Positions 1-7,897 of a stretch of DNA of 64,000 nt are shown here, piece after piece (the first letter of the stretch is position 1; every line of letters begins with the position of its first letter). The DNA lies in NCBI RefSeq assembly GCF_007750395.1, contig NZ_CP036281.1, positions 1,513,001-1,577,000 of the forward strand. Direction: 5' to 3'. The notes below the pieces were generated by a model. The model was not told the origin of the DNA and ran no database searches. It worked only from the letters and a program-made list of their open reading frames with translations. The DNA is from Polystyrenella longa. Lineage in GTDB: Bacteria; Planctomycetota; Planctomycetia; Planctomycetales; Planctomycetaceae. The translations under genes and the position numbers were made by a program.

Positions 1-1
1 A

Positions 2-625
2 CAGTTAAATATCGTCGCTCCAACAGGGGATGCGTCGCTTGCTTACGCATACGATCCGAAGAATCCCGTCCCTACGATCGGCGGGCAGAACTTGCTTATT
101 CCTAAAGGCCCCCGCGATCAACGAGAAGTAGAAAAGCGGGACGACGTACTCGTCTTTACTTCCGAGAAACTGACCGAACCGACCGAAGTCTCAGGCCGCG
201 TGAAAGCGAAGTTGTATTTCAGCACTGACTGTCCCGATACCGATTTTACCGTCAAACTATGCGATGTTTATCCCGATGGCCGTTCGATGCTGGTGACCGA
301 TGGAATTATGCGAGCCCGATATCTTCACTCTTTTGAATCCCCAGAATTGTTGGTTCCCGGCCAAGTCTATGAATTGGAAGTCGATCTCTGGTCGACATCG
401 CTTATCTTTAACAAAGGGCATCAGATTCGGGTCAGTGTCTCTTCCTCGAACGATCCCCGATTCGAACCGAATCCCAATACAGGGGCCGACCATTTCGAGC
501 CAGGTGATCCCTCGAAGGTTGCCAATAATCGAATCTATCTCTCGAAAGAATACCCGTCCCAGATTCTGCTCCCAATTTACAACGAGACCGAATCGGTTAA
601 GCCGTCTGGAGATGAACCGAATTGA
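2..625 (+). CDS. CocE/NonD family hydrolase, C-terminal part (partial)
   Basis: The reading frame is open from base 2, so the gene begins before the window and only the last ~207 codons are present. The opening residues include YDPKNPVPTIGG followed by a GP-RDQREVE stretch. This signature marks the end of the alpha/beta-hydrolase core and the start of the jelly-roll domain in CocE/NonD hydrolases (X-Pro dipeptidyl-peptidase C-terminal domain). The rest is beta-rich and ends with the family's RVSVSSSNDPRFEPNPNTG segment. Family members hydrolyse esters, acylated antibiotics or Xaa-Pro peptides; the substrate here cannot be read. The catalytic Ser and Asp lie outside the window. The stop is TGA, and the next gene converges 29 bases away. 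Confidence 0.9.
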   Translation, partial: QLNIVAPTGDASLAYAYDPKNPVPTIGGQNLLIPKGPRDQREVEKRDDVLVFTSEKLTEPTEVSGRVKAKLYFSTDCPDTDFTVKLCDVYPDGRSMLVTDGIMRARYLHSFESPELLVPGQVYELEVDLWSTSLIFNKGHQIRVSVSSSNDPRFEPNPNTGADHFEPGDPSKVANNRIYLSKEYPSQILLPIYNETESVKPSGDEPN

Positions 626-653
626 AGCCGAGTTTGCCTCGACTTCGGCTACT

Positions 654-2585
654 TTAGCGGGGCATTTGCCCGCGCATTTGAAGTGCCCTTTTCAAATTAG
701 CGTTCGCCTGTGGATGGTCGGGAGCAACCTCCACGGCACGCTGCAGAAAGTCGATACCGGCATCGGGTTTTCCTGCTTTCATATTCAAAATGCCTAAAGT
801 CATATACACATTGGCCAGGTTGTAAGGATCTAATGTTGTTTTTCGCTCTAAAGCCTGTAAGCCCGCCTCGTAGGCCGCCTTTCTATCTCCTTTAATGTCC
901 AGAGCAATAACCAGATTTGCATAAGGCAAACCTTCTTCTGGCTTAACCTCGATAGCACGTTGGTAGTATTCAATCGCTTTATCAAATTGGTTCTGGCTCT
1001 GATAGAAATTTCCAAAGTTAACCAGGGTTGTCTGGTTCTTCGGTTCTAATTCTTCCGCTTTCTCAAACAGCGATTTAGCGAATTCCGTTTCTCCTTCATC
1101 CCTCACCACATTGGCGAGTAAAGTCATCGCGGCAACATTATCTGGTTTGATTCGTAGTGACTCATTCAGTTTGGCTGAAATCTCCACGTGGGATCCCTCA
1201 TGATGGTGCCAATACCGGGCGAGATTGTGGTTCGCTTTCCAGTTGTTCTCTGTCACAGTCAATGCCTGTTCCATCAGTGTCTCGGAATCTTTCCAGGTGG
1301 CCACTTGTTGGTAACCCTTTTGAGACATCGCAAGGCAGAACAGAAGAGCCACTCCCGCTGAGACAAGGGCGACGGGTTTCTTCTTAAGCAGGGTGGGGGG
1401 GGCCAGCCAGCAGAATAATATGGTCAAGCCGACTTGCGGGACGTACGAGTAGCGGTCGGCCATTCGTTCATCGCCAAGTTGTACTAAACCGATGACGGGG
1501 ACAAGCATGCCCAGGAACCAGAACCAACCTACGGCAAGGGCGGGTTGTTTACGGATTCGTAGCAAAACAATCAAAGTGACCACAGCCAGTACAGCCAAGG
1601 CGATCAAGACAGATGTATGGTTGATGTCCGTTCCGGGATGAGGATAAATCACAGCCAGATCGTTGGGAAGGAAAGTCTTTTTCAGGTAGAGGCCGTAAGA
1701 AAGAATGGCATTCTGTAGACGTAGCGCGAGGGGAAATCGATCGCCCGACTGCACCGCACCCCCTGCCTGCTGTGCGGCATAGATGATGATTGAAAATAGA
1801 ATGGATAATCCAAACAGCGGGATTTTCTCGACGATCAATTGCGAGAAGTGAATCGTGTCATTTTGGGTCGACGTGTCGGGGGCTGCTTCGGGTGCTAACT
1901 GGCTTTCTGCTTTTGTAGAAAGTACGAGTTTTTTCAGAGAAAACCGTTTAAGCGGCCAGACATCCAGAAGCAACAGCAGGAAAGGGAGGGTGACAAACAT
2001 TTGTTTGGCAAGCAGGCTCAATCCAAAACAGGCGATCATGATGCCGTACCACTGACGACTCAACTGTTTCGAAACGCCAATTTGCTTGACATAGACAAAG
2101 TATGCCCAGATGGCGAGAAATCCAAACAGCGTGCTGATGAGATCCTTCCGTCCGGAAATCCAAGCCACAGATTCCGCATGCAGAGGATGCACGGCAAACA
2201 GAAACGCGACCAGAAATGATCGGAATGGGGCTCCTGTGGCGTAACGAAGTAATCCATATAAGAGCAGGGCGTTGAACAGGTGATAAAACATGTTCATGCT
2301 GTGCATCGCGCCAGCGCCTGGTCCAAACAGACTGACATCCATAAGCAGCGACAACCAGGTAAGAGGGTGCCAGTTACCAATTTCAGTCGTCGTGAAGGCC
2401 CATTGAGCCGTTTCCAGATTGAGCCCCTGTTGAACTCGATAATTCCCTGCGACATATAACTCGTCATCGTAATTCACGAAGTCAAAGCTGGCCGTTTGCT
2501 GGTAAACGGCAATAACTCCGATCACGATTAACAGAGGATACAGCAGACGGGAGAAGTCAAAAGAGGAGGCAGATTGCTGATTCAT
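654..2585 (-). CDS. Polytopic membrane protein with C-terminal TPR repeats (TMTC/GT-C-like)
   Basis: This 643-residue protein starts at ATG. The first ~440 residues contain about ten hydrophobic segments and the luminal-type motif NYDDELYV near residue 38, then GNWHPLTWLSLLMD, HPLHAESVAWISGRKD and ERMADRYSYVPQVG. These match bacterial proteins related to eukaryotic TMTC O-mannosyltransferases (GT-C fold). Residues ~455-640 carry about five TPR units, for example the repeat containing FDKAIEYYQRAIEVKPEEGLPYANL. A role in transferring sugar from a lipid carrier to a protein is inferred from the fold, not shown. It converges with the hydrolase to its left. The 430 bases upstream hold no convincing gene. 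Confidence 0.8.
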   Translation of the reverse strand: MNQQSASSFDFSRLLYPLLIVIGVIAVYQQTASFDFVNYDDELYVAGNYRVQQGLNLETAQWAFTTTEIGNWHPLTWLSLLMDVSLFGPGAGAMHSMNMFYHLFNALLLYGLLRYATGAPFRSFLVAFLFAVHPLHAESVAWISGRKDLISTLFGFLAIWAYFVYVKQIGVSKQLSRQWYGIMIACFGLSLLAKQMFVTLPFLLLLLDVWPLKRFSLKKLVLSTKAESQLAPEAAPDTSTQNDTIHFSQLIVEKIPLFGLSILFSIIIYAAQQAGGAVQSGDRFPLALRLQNAILSYGLYLKKTFLPNDLAVIYPHPGTDINHTSVLIALAVLAVVTLIVLLRIRKQPALAVGWFWFLGMLVPVIGLVQLGDERMADRYSYVPQVGLTILFCWLAPPTLLKKKPVALVSAGVALLFCLAMSQKGYQQVATWKDSETLMEQALTVTENNWKANHNLARYWHHHEGSHVEISAKLNESLRIKPDNVAAMTLLANVVRDEGETEFAKSLFEKAEELEPKNQTTLVNFGNFYQSQNQFDKAIEYYQRAIEVKPEEGLPYANLVIALDIKGDRKAAYEAGLQALERKTTLDPYNLANVYMTLGILNMKAGKPDAGIDFLQRAVEVAPDHPQANANLKRALQMRGQMPR

Positions 2586-3024
2586 AACAGACCTGAGACG
2601 GCAACGGATGAAGTGATCAAAAGAGGATTTACCTTACCATCCACTACAGGCAAAGAAAACGAAGAGCCTCTCCCGGACGCCGTACTGAACGGCGAATTTT
2701 GTCGGAGAAGAATATTTCTGGTCCTTCGAAAGAGTATGGACTGTGCTGATAATTGTGCTGACAAAGGTAATTGGTCTTTACACAAAAACGGAAAGCCGTT
2801 TAGATTCCCGATTGGACGGGGTCTGGTGCCCCGACTCTTCAGGGAGGTTCCAGCGTCTGATCAGTTAAGGAATAACTGGCTGGGCTGATGCTCTCGTAAA
2901 AGACTGTAAGTCACGACAGTGAATTGTGGTCCCAGCGATTCCCGGGGTAGCCATCTACTCTTGGGGCAAAGCGGCCTCTTTGTATAAATAAACAAAAATT
3001 GTCTATCTCAAGGATGTGAAGACA
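2586..3024. other. Intergenic region between divergent genes
   Basis: About 440 bases separate the divergent TPR protein and methyltransferase. A short tandem duplication of TGTGCTGA lies near 2743-2763, and GGGG/CCCC can pair around 2818-2832. A 104-codon open frame on the plus strand overlaps the TPR gene start, has no ribosome site and has an unconvincing composition. Promoters for both genes should lie here, but no sigma-70 pair stands out. Confidence 0.4.
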
Positions 3025-3711
3025 ATGAATATTGGCGCACGTGTCGTTAAAAATCTGATCAAAGGTCCATTCCGTGTGGTGCGCACGTTTCAGCGATTGC
3101 TGGATCCTGCCTATCGACTGCAGCACCGAGCAAACCTGTCCGTGAAAAGCAATATTCCACGCGACCGCATCAAATTACTCGAACAGAACCCAGGGCAGTC
3201 TTCGGACCGGGAATGCCGGTTACTGGCTCATCTGGCCATGGAAGCGGACAAGTCAGGGTCTATTGTCGAAATTGGTGCTTACAAAGGAAAGGTGACCGCC
3301 TGGCTGGTCGAAGCCGCCGAACGGACGAAAGGGGAAGCCCGGGTCATCAGTATCGATCCTCATATTTGCGGTACTTGGGAAGAATACCAGGAAACCGTTC
3401 AGAAATTTGAGCTCGATAACCGGGGCCTCAAAATTCACAAAGAGCTATCGCACGAGTTGGGCCAAAGCTGGGAGGAGCCCATCTCCATGTTGCTGGTCGA
3501 TGGCAGCCATGAATATGAAGACGTCGTAACGGACATCGACGATTTTGTCCCACACGTACTTCCTAGTGGATACGTTGTGTTCGATGATGCCCGCGGAAAA
3601 ATCTTTCCAGGTGTAACCCGGGCGATTAACGAATGCATGCGGCCGCGCCCCGAGTTTGAAGAAGTCGGGATGATTAAAAACTTCGCTGTCTTTCGCCGGA
3701 AAGCAGCCTGA
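3025..3711 (+). CDS. Class I SAM-dependent methyltransferase (Methyltransf_24 type)
   Basis: The core SAM-binding motif is SIVEIGAYKGKVTAWLVEAA, about 80 residues in. An acidic strand-2 end (VISIDPH) and MLLVDGSHEYEDVVTDI follow, where a DGSH aspartate commonly sits in this family. The C-terminus ends with YVVFDDARGK and a basic tail. This matches the O-methyltransferase-like Methyltransf_24 group often linked to glycan or surface-polymer modification. The acceptor is unknown. ATG 3025 is preferred because AAGGA ends 10 bases upstream; an in-frame GTG at 3016 would sit too close to that site. It stands alone, with leader sequence on both sides. Confidence 0.85.
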   Translation: MNIGARVVKNLIKGPFRVVRTFQRLLDPAYRLQHRANLSVKSNIPRDRIKLLEQNPGQSSDRECRLLAHLAMEADKSGSIVEIGAYKGKVTAWLVEAAERTKGEARVISIDPHICGTWEEYQETVQKFELDNRGLKIHKELSHELGQSWEEPISMLLVDGSHEYEDVVTDIDDFVPHVLPSGYVVFDDARGKIFPGVTRAINECMRPRPEFEEVGMIKNFAVFRRKAA

Positions 3712-4080
3712 TCAGGTCAGAAATTTGAAACTGATTTCAATTTGACACTGATTTCAATTACGGGAACCCTCCTGAACCCCGGTTATTGTTCACCGCGATC
3801 CTGTGTAGCACAGCTCAACGTGGAACGACAGCATTTCTCAGGAACACATTGAATGAATAACTGGGCCATTTCTTCGGAAGCGACGGCATCGAAAGGATTC
3901 GATGTCAAACGTCTGGCCAGCGACTACTACTTGTAAGCCGACCAGGCAACGTCGCGGAGGAATCAGCATTCGCTGTTCTTTCACTTTATTCAAAGTGGAT
4001 AATGTGCGACCTTGTTGGAATACTGGATGGTTTAAGTTATCTCGATCTGCAGGACAGGTGGCGGAAGAAAAGGAATTCTG
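3712..4080. other. Intergenic region with a short direct repeat
   Basis: This region holds two copies of ACTGATTTCAATT, at 3730-3742 and 3747-3759, giving a 17-base period just 3' of the methyltransferase. It also contains the candidate 27-codon ORF listed separately at 3853-3936. Nothing else was recognised. Confidence 0.5.
3853..3936 (+). CDS. Candidate 27-residue small ORF
   Basis: An ATG follows an AGGAA box with 8 bases between, and the frame runs 27 codons to TAA. The peptide reads MNNWAISSEATASKGFDVKR and then seven more residues ending DYYL. It has no signal peptide or known motif. The spacing of the ribosome site and the ordinary codon choice are the only support. It could equally be a chance frame in a leader. 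Confidence 0.2.
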   Translation: MNNWAISSEATASKGFDVKRLASDYYL

Positions 4081-4371
4081 ATGTCCAAACTAATTTTGAA
4101 ACTGATGGTAAGTGTGGGATTAATCTCCTGGTTGGTCGGGTGTAGCTCTATGACGGGCGGTTCGACATATACAAGTATGTCTCCTGCCAGCCTTAATCCC
4201 CTCTCGGGCATTGGGAAAACGTTCTCAGGGCATTCTGAACCGCCCGTCGAAGCCGATATGGATTTCGTGGAACGAGACGTTAATGAAAAATCGGCCATGC
4301 TTGATCCGGTCGAAGAAGAGTCAGACGAGTCGCTCGAATTCACTGACGACGAACTCGACTTCTCAGAGTAG
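4081..4371 (+). CDS. Small acidic lipoprotein of unknown function
   Basis: This 96-residue protein has a lipoprotein signal: basic start (MSKLILK), hydrophobic core, then LVGC with the lipidated Cys at about residue 21. The mature part is short and low-complexity. It begins Ser/Thr/Gly-rich and ends strongly acidic (EEESDESLEFTDDELD). No domain is recognised. It should be anchored to a membrane after lipidation. The start ATG lies 370 bases beyond the methyltransferase. A second small lipoprotein follows at 4754, so the two may belong together, but they do not look like duplicates. Confidence 0.7.
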   Translation: MSKLILKLMVSVGLISWLVGCSSMTGGSTYTSMSPASLNPLSGIGKTFSGHSEPPVEADMDFVERDVNEKSAMLDPVEEESDESLEFTDDELDFSE

Positions 4372-4753
4372 CGCGACTGAACAGATTGACCGAACATATT
4401 GTCGGCTCATCAGTTTGCCTCCTCTATTTTCCTCATGAGAAAACTTATCTTGCGATGCAAGTTGAGAGGCAATACGTCTTTTACTCTTGCCAAATGTCGT
4501 AAATCAGCCTGTATCGGAAGGCTTCTGTTCAGGCTCGCGTCTGGAGGCTTGCGGCTTTGCGATATGAGTTAAACGCTCTCTTCTAAATCTTCGCTCCATA
4601 AAGGCAGTAAAATTCCATATTTGCCCAATAAAAAGAGATGGGTTTGCCACAGTTTAGGAAGGTCCGGGACGATAAGTGATTTCGGACCCTCCGTTGTGAC
4701 TCCGGTGTGGTCCTCATGAGACGAGACCTCTTCCTGAAAAAGATCCGCATTCT
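4372..4753. other. Intergenic region, no gene seen
   Basis: These 380 bases between two lipoprotein genes contain a 45-codon frame (starting ATG AGA AAA near 4436) with Cys/Arg-rich, unprotein-like composition. No terminator or clear promoter was found. Confidence 0.4.
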
Positions 4754-5143
4754 ATGATGAACTCTGTTTTATGGCATTGTTGTCTGACCGGCCTTCTATT
4801 GGGAGCATTGCCGGGATGTCAGACTGCCAGTCGTACGGTCCAGGTTGACCCAAACCCACGTTCTGTCCGTGCCGGTGTCGAATTAGCCGCCGCTTCTGAT
4901 AATTCAGATTCGAACACACTTCTAGCAGCTGTAGATTCCGGTGCAGAAGTCAATTCGGGTTCGAGCGATGTAAACGGTCCCCCCGCCGTCAAGCAGGCCC
5001 CTGTTTCTGAGGCCCCCACCCCCAGCGGAGGAGAATTGTGGTCTAGCTGGCCTAAAAACCCGCTATCTCAATTAATTCCGGCGACGATTCGCAGGTCCGA
5101 AGGGGCCGAGCCCAACAAAATTGCCGGCCGAGAAGCATTCTAG
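4754..5143 (+). CDS. Small lipoprotein of unknown function
   Basis: This 129-residue protein has a signal peptide ending LPGC, a lipobox with the lipidated Cys at about residue 22. The mature region is rich in Ala, Ser, Pro and Val and looks disordered, with no domain recognised. The C-terminal ~35 residues (LWSSWPKNPLSQLIPATIRR) may form an amphipathic stretch. ATG 4754 and the next codon ATG 4757 are both possible starts. The dispersed repeat at 5146-5234 begins directly after the TAG stop. The protein is probably anchored at a membrane; its role is unknown. Confidence 0.65.
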   Translation: MMNSVLWHCCLTGLLLGALPGCQTASRTVQVDPNPRSVRAGVELAAASDNSDSNTLLAAVDSGAEVNSGSSDVNGPPAVKQAPVSEAPTPSGGELWSSWPKNPLSQLIPATIRRSEGAEPNKIAGREAF

Positions 5144-5145
5144 AT

Positions 5146-5234
5146 AACCGTAGCGTGTTCTGGCGGCGTAGCCTGCTGTTTTTTAAGTGCTTTTCGGGAC
5201 CGATAGCAGCCACACTTATCCTGGATAGGATCTA
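5146..5234 (-). repeat. ~90-bp dispersed repeat, copy 1 (3' of lipoprotein gene)
   Basis: The reverse complement of this stretch matches 52057-52144 with about six substitutions and one single-base length difference. Shared blocks include CCAGGATAAGTGTGGC, CTATCGGTCCCGAAAAGC and GCAGGCTACGCCGCCAGAAC. It begins three bases after a stop codon. Near-palindromic arms TGGC(T/G)GC and GCCGCCA could pair; in this copy they carry one mismatch. No transposase-like frame or terminal repeat is apparent. Confidence 0.85.
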
Positions 5235-5814
5235 GGTCGATCAATTAGTCGAACTTCCCGCTTTAAATGCCGGTTATGCCGAATTTGCAATCTTTGTTAT
5301 CGATCGTAAACTATTTATGAGTAACAGTTTATGGCGAATTTGGTAAGGTCGCAGGTGCAGGGGAGCCGATGGGATCTATGATCCAAGATCCCAATTCTCT
5401 CTGTTTCGATTCCAGAGCGGTCGATTCCTCGTAGATCTCATCAATTCCGGTGTGTACTGCACTTTAGTTACCGTAATATAGTGTTCCTTTGTTTGTATTC
5501 TTAGGGCATTTAGCGAGTAGCCTATTTTTCAGGAAACCCGAGTTTCCAAACTAAACGAAGAAACGCTGAGGCTGGTTTCTCGGGGAGTGAGTCGATAAAA
5601 TCGGCCACTTCTCTGGATTCGATAAACTGGAATCTATCAGAGAGTTATCATTCTTTCTCCGTGGCCATTTGCCCGTCTTTGGTAAAGGGAACATTCCTTT
5701 TGCTTTCGGGTGTTTTGCCTGTTCTGTCATATACAATATGGGCAAAAGACAGGCTAGCTGTTCGCTTAGATCAGTCTACGGGTATTTCCAAACGATTTGA
5801 GAGGAGACTTTTCT
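5235..5814. other. Long leader/intergenic region upstream of hpf
   Basis: About 580 bases lie between the repeat and hpf with no convincing ORF. The sequence is locally AT-rich (5270-5340 and 5460-5530) and could hold the promoter of the hpf-PTS cluster. No riboswitch or known RNA was recognised. Confidence 0.4.
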
Positions 5815-6162
5815 GTGCAGGTTGCCATCGCAGCTCGACATGGGGAACTTCGGTCTGATTTACAGCAAATCATCGAAGAAAAAGCTCAAAAACTGTTGAC
5901 CTATTTTGACCGTGTTATTGCCATTGAAGTCACTGTTGATTTCGAAGGTGGTCGCGTCAAAGTTGAGATTCTGGTCGACGCAGAGCATCACGACAACTTT
6001 GTGTCTCATGAGAACGGGGACGATGTCCTGGCTTGTTTTCATGCAGCTTTGCATAAAATGGAACAACAATTGAAACGCTACAAGGAAAAACGAACCGACC
6101 ATCGTCGCGACGTTCCTATTAAGGATCTTCCGATTGAAGAATTGGAGCAGGAACAGGAGTAG
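5815..6162 (+). CDS. hpf: Ribosome hibernation promoting factor / RaiA family
   Basis: The gene encodes a 115-residue short-form hibernation factor. It starts MQVAIAARHGELRSDLQQII and continues with the family pattern of a helix, DRVIAIEVTVDFEGGRVKVEI, and a second helix ending KMEQQLKRYKEKRTDHRR. Such proteins bind the 30S decoding site and promote 70S or 100S inactivation in stationary phase. The GTG at 5815 is chosen because GAGAGGAG precedes it by about 8 bases; an upstream in-frame TTG at 5797 would put that site inside the gene. It heads the IIA-HPr-EI cluster, the arrangement seen around rpoN in proteobacteria, though no rpoN is present here. Confidence 0.92.
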   Translation: MQVAIAARHGELRSDLQQIIEEKAQKLLTYFDRVIAIEVTVDFEGGRVKVEILVDAEHHDNFVSHENGDDVLACFHAALHKMEQQLKRYKEKRTDHRRDVPIKDLPIEELEQEQE

Positions 6163-6240
6163 CTTAACCTTCGAGAACAGTGAGAAAACAGTCATTATTC
6201 GGTGGTTCTGCCTTGGCAGAGGCCTCCTCTTTATCTGACG

Positions 6241-6270
6241 AGCGGGTTTGATACCCCGCTTTATTTATTC
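6241..6270 (+). terminator. Probable Rho-independent terminator after hpf
   Basis: AGCGGG and CCCGCT arms enclose an 8-base loop and are followed by TTATTTATT. It lies about 80 bases after the hpf stop, so hpf may be transcribed partly independently of the PTS genes. Confidence 0.6.
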
Positions 6271-6734
6271 CGACTAGTTTCCTTCGTTCTCCTGGTGATT
6301 TATTCTTCTTCTGGTTCGTGATTCTGCTCTGGATTCCACTTCAACTGACGTTGGTACGTTTTCAGAGCCCTTAATGTGTTTACAAAATAACTGGTTTGAC
6401 ACCGGCGTATGCCCGGTGAATATCAATCCTGAAGTCTCCCTGATTCAGGTGCGATACCCTGAGTCATCTAATTTTAAATCCTATACCAAGTTTATCGCAG
6501 CAGGTCTCTTCCAAGCCTGCTCGGTTGTATTACAGACTCGAATTTGATGGCATGTGCTGTCCTCGTTAATTAACGGACCGTTCGAATGAAAGTCGAAAGT
6601 CCAGTTTTATGGCTTGGAGCCCCGTTCATCATTTGCAGGTCAGATTCAGATTTTGATTGAATTAATCTGTTTTGGCCTATACAGTCGAATCCGTCCAAAA
6701 GCTTGTTATACAGTCCTTTAAAGGAGCAAGTTAC
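6271..6734. other. Leader region upstream of ptsN-like gene with two hairpins
   Basis: This region holds two perfect 6-bp hairpins: CACCGG/CCGGTG at 6400-6418 (7-base loop) and AGCAGG/CCTGCT at 6499-6521. A TTGACA hexamer at 6396-6401 overlaps the first, but no good -10 follows. No ORF is convincing. Confidence 0.45.
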
Positions 6735-7211
6735 ATGAAGTTATGTGACTTCGTGGTTTCTGAAGCCATTGATACCGATTTGCACGTCGAGAACAAAGAG
6801 TCGGTGATTCGTAGTATGGTGGGGAGTTTAAAGGAGAGCGGTAAAATTGCCGCTGAGGATGAAGAGAGTATCATCGCCGCGATTTTAAAGCGGGAAGAAC
6901 TCGGTTCAACCGGCATCGGTAACGGTGTTGCGGTCCCTCATACAAAACATCCTTCCGTCAATAACCTGATTGCCACTGTGGCAATTGCCTCCGATGGCGT
7001 TGAGTTTGCCAGCCTGGATGGTGAGAAGGTCTTTATCTTCTTTCTGCTTGTTTCGCCTCCGGACAAACCGGGCGATCATCTGCGAGCTCTGGAAACCATC
7101 TCTCGCCACCTCCGAAACAGTAACTTCTGTAACTTCCTCAAGCAGTCTCGGACTGCCGAAGATGTCGTGGAATTGCTGGGAGAAGCAGACAACAATCAGT
7201 TGAATGACTGA
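6735..7211 (+). CDS. ptsN: PTS IIA (fructose/nitrogen-type) phosphocarrier
   Basis: This 158-residue EIIA of the fructose/mannitol/Ntr class has phospho-acceptor His69 in [13 protein letters not shown]. The C-terminal [20 protein letters not shown] region matches the class. No IIB or IIC domain is fused or adjacent, so a regulatory role like EIIA-Ntr fits better than sugar import. ATG 6735 is favoured because AAAGGAG precedes it by 8 bases; an in-frame TTG 63 bases earlier has no such support. It should accept phosphate from the HPr encoded next. The ptsN name rests on this context. Confidence 0.88.
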   Translation: MKLCDFVVSEAIDTDLHVENKESVIRSMVGSLKESGKIAAEDEESIIAAILKREELGSTGIGNGVAVPHTKHPSVNNLIATVAIASDGVEFASLDGEKVFIFFLLVSPPDKPGDHLRALETISRHLRNSNFCNFLKQSRTAEDVVELLGEADNNQLND

Positions 7212-7497
7212 ACTTAAGTGGTGGACTGCCGGGAACGCTTTCCGTGTTCCGGAGGCCGGCTACTGTCGAAGAACGCTCAACAGCGACTCTCGGAGCTCTT
7301 CCTGATGTGAATGGGTCACTTTACAGCGATATCTGATCCTATGTGGTAGAATATCGTGATTGCGAATAGCTGGTCTGTTATGGTAAGAGGGGCGGTTTCT
7401 AATGTGGAGCTGTTAGCACTTCTTGTGATTAAATCGAAAAAAAGACGACACATTTAGTCGTTAAGTACAATTTTTGCAGAGGATAGGATCGGGCATC

Positions 7498-7791
7498 GTG
7501 TTACGTCGTCAAGTCACCGTAAATATGGTGGAAGGGTTGCATGTGCGTCCCATCTCCATGATTGTAGAAGTGGTTAACGACAACGGGTGTTTCGTTCAGA
7601 TTCGTTATGGCAATAAACAGGTCGAGGCCAACAGTCAGCTCAATCTAATGCTGTTGGCCGCGCCTCAGGGTTCCGAACTGGAACTGCTGGCCGAAGGGGA
7701 GGGTGCCGAACAGGTACTTGACCATCTGGAAAATTTGTTTTTGACTAATTTTGAAGTTGAAGGTACTACCGAATCGGAACAGGTCATCTAG
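7498..7791 (+). CDS. ptsH: HPr phosphocarrier protein
   Basis: The protein has 97 residues, slightly longer than the usual ~88. With the GTG start at 7498, the PEP-dependent phosphorylation site falls exactly at His15 (GLHVRPIS). A Ser sits at residue 46 (ANSQLNLML), the position HPr kinase phosphorylates in other phyla. The usual GLHARPA motif has Val and Ile replacements. The core ends QGSELELLAEGEGAEQVLDHL and carries a short acidic tail. AGGATAGGA lies upstream of the GTG. It sits between the IIA and EI genes. Ser46 hints at HprK control, but no hprK is in the window. Confidence 0.92.
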   Translation: MLRRQVTVNMVEGLHVRPISMIVEVVNDNGCFVQIRYGNKQVEANSQLNLMLLAAPQGSELELLAEGEGAEQVLDHLENLFLTNFEVEGTTESEQVI

Positions 7792-7814
7792 AGAACATTT
7801 CGTGATCAGGGCCC

Positions 7815-7835
7815 GTTTCAGCGTTCGACTGAAAC
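7815..7835 (+). other. Small hairpin between ptsH and ptsI
   Basis: GTTTCAG and CTGAAAC form a perfect 7-bp stem with a 7-base loop. There is no following U-run, so it is probably an mRNA processing or stability element rather than a terminator. Confidence 0.35.
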
Positions 7836-7897
7836 AAGTATTCGTGAAGCTATATTAGATTGAGTTTCGCGAGTAGATGAAATAAGAGACATTTTCT

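Noticed and set aside
2574-2888. 104-codon frame overlapping the TPR gene start
   Set aside because: It lies antisense to a gene start with no ribosome site and unlikely residue content.
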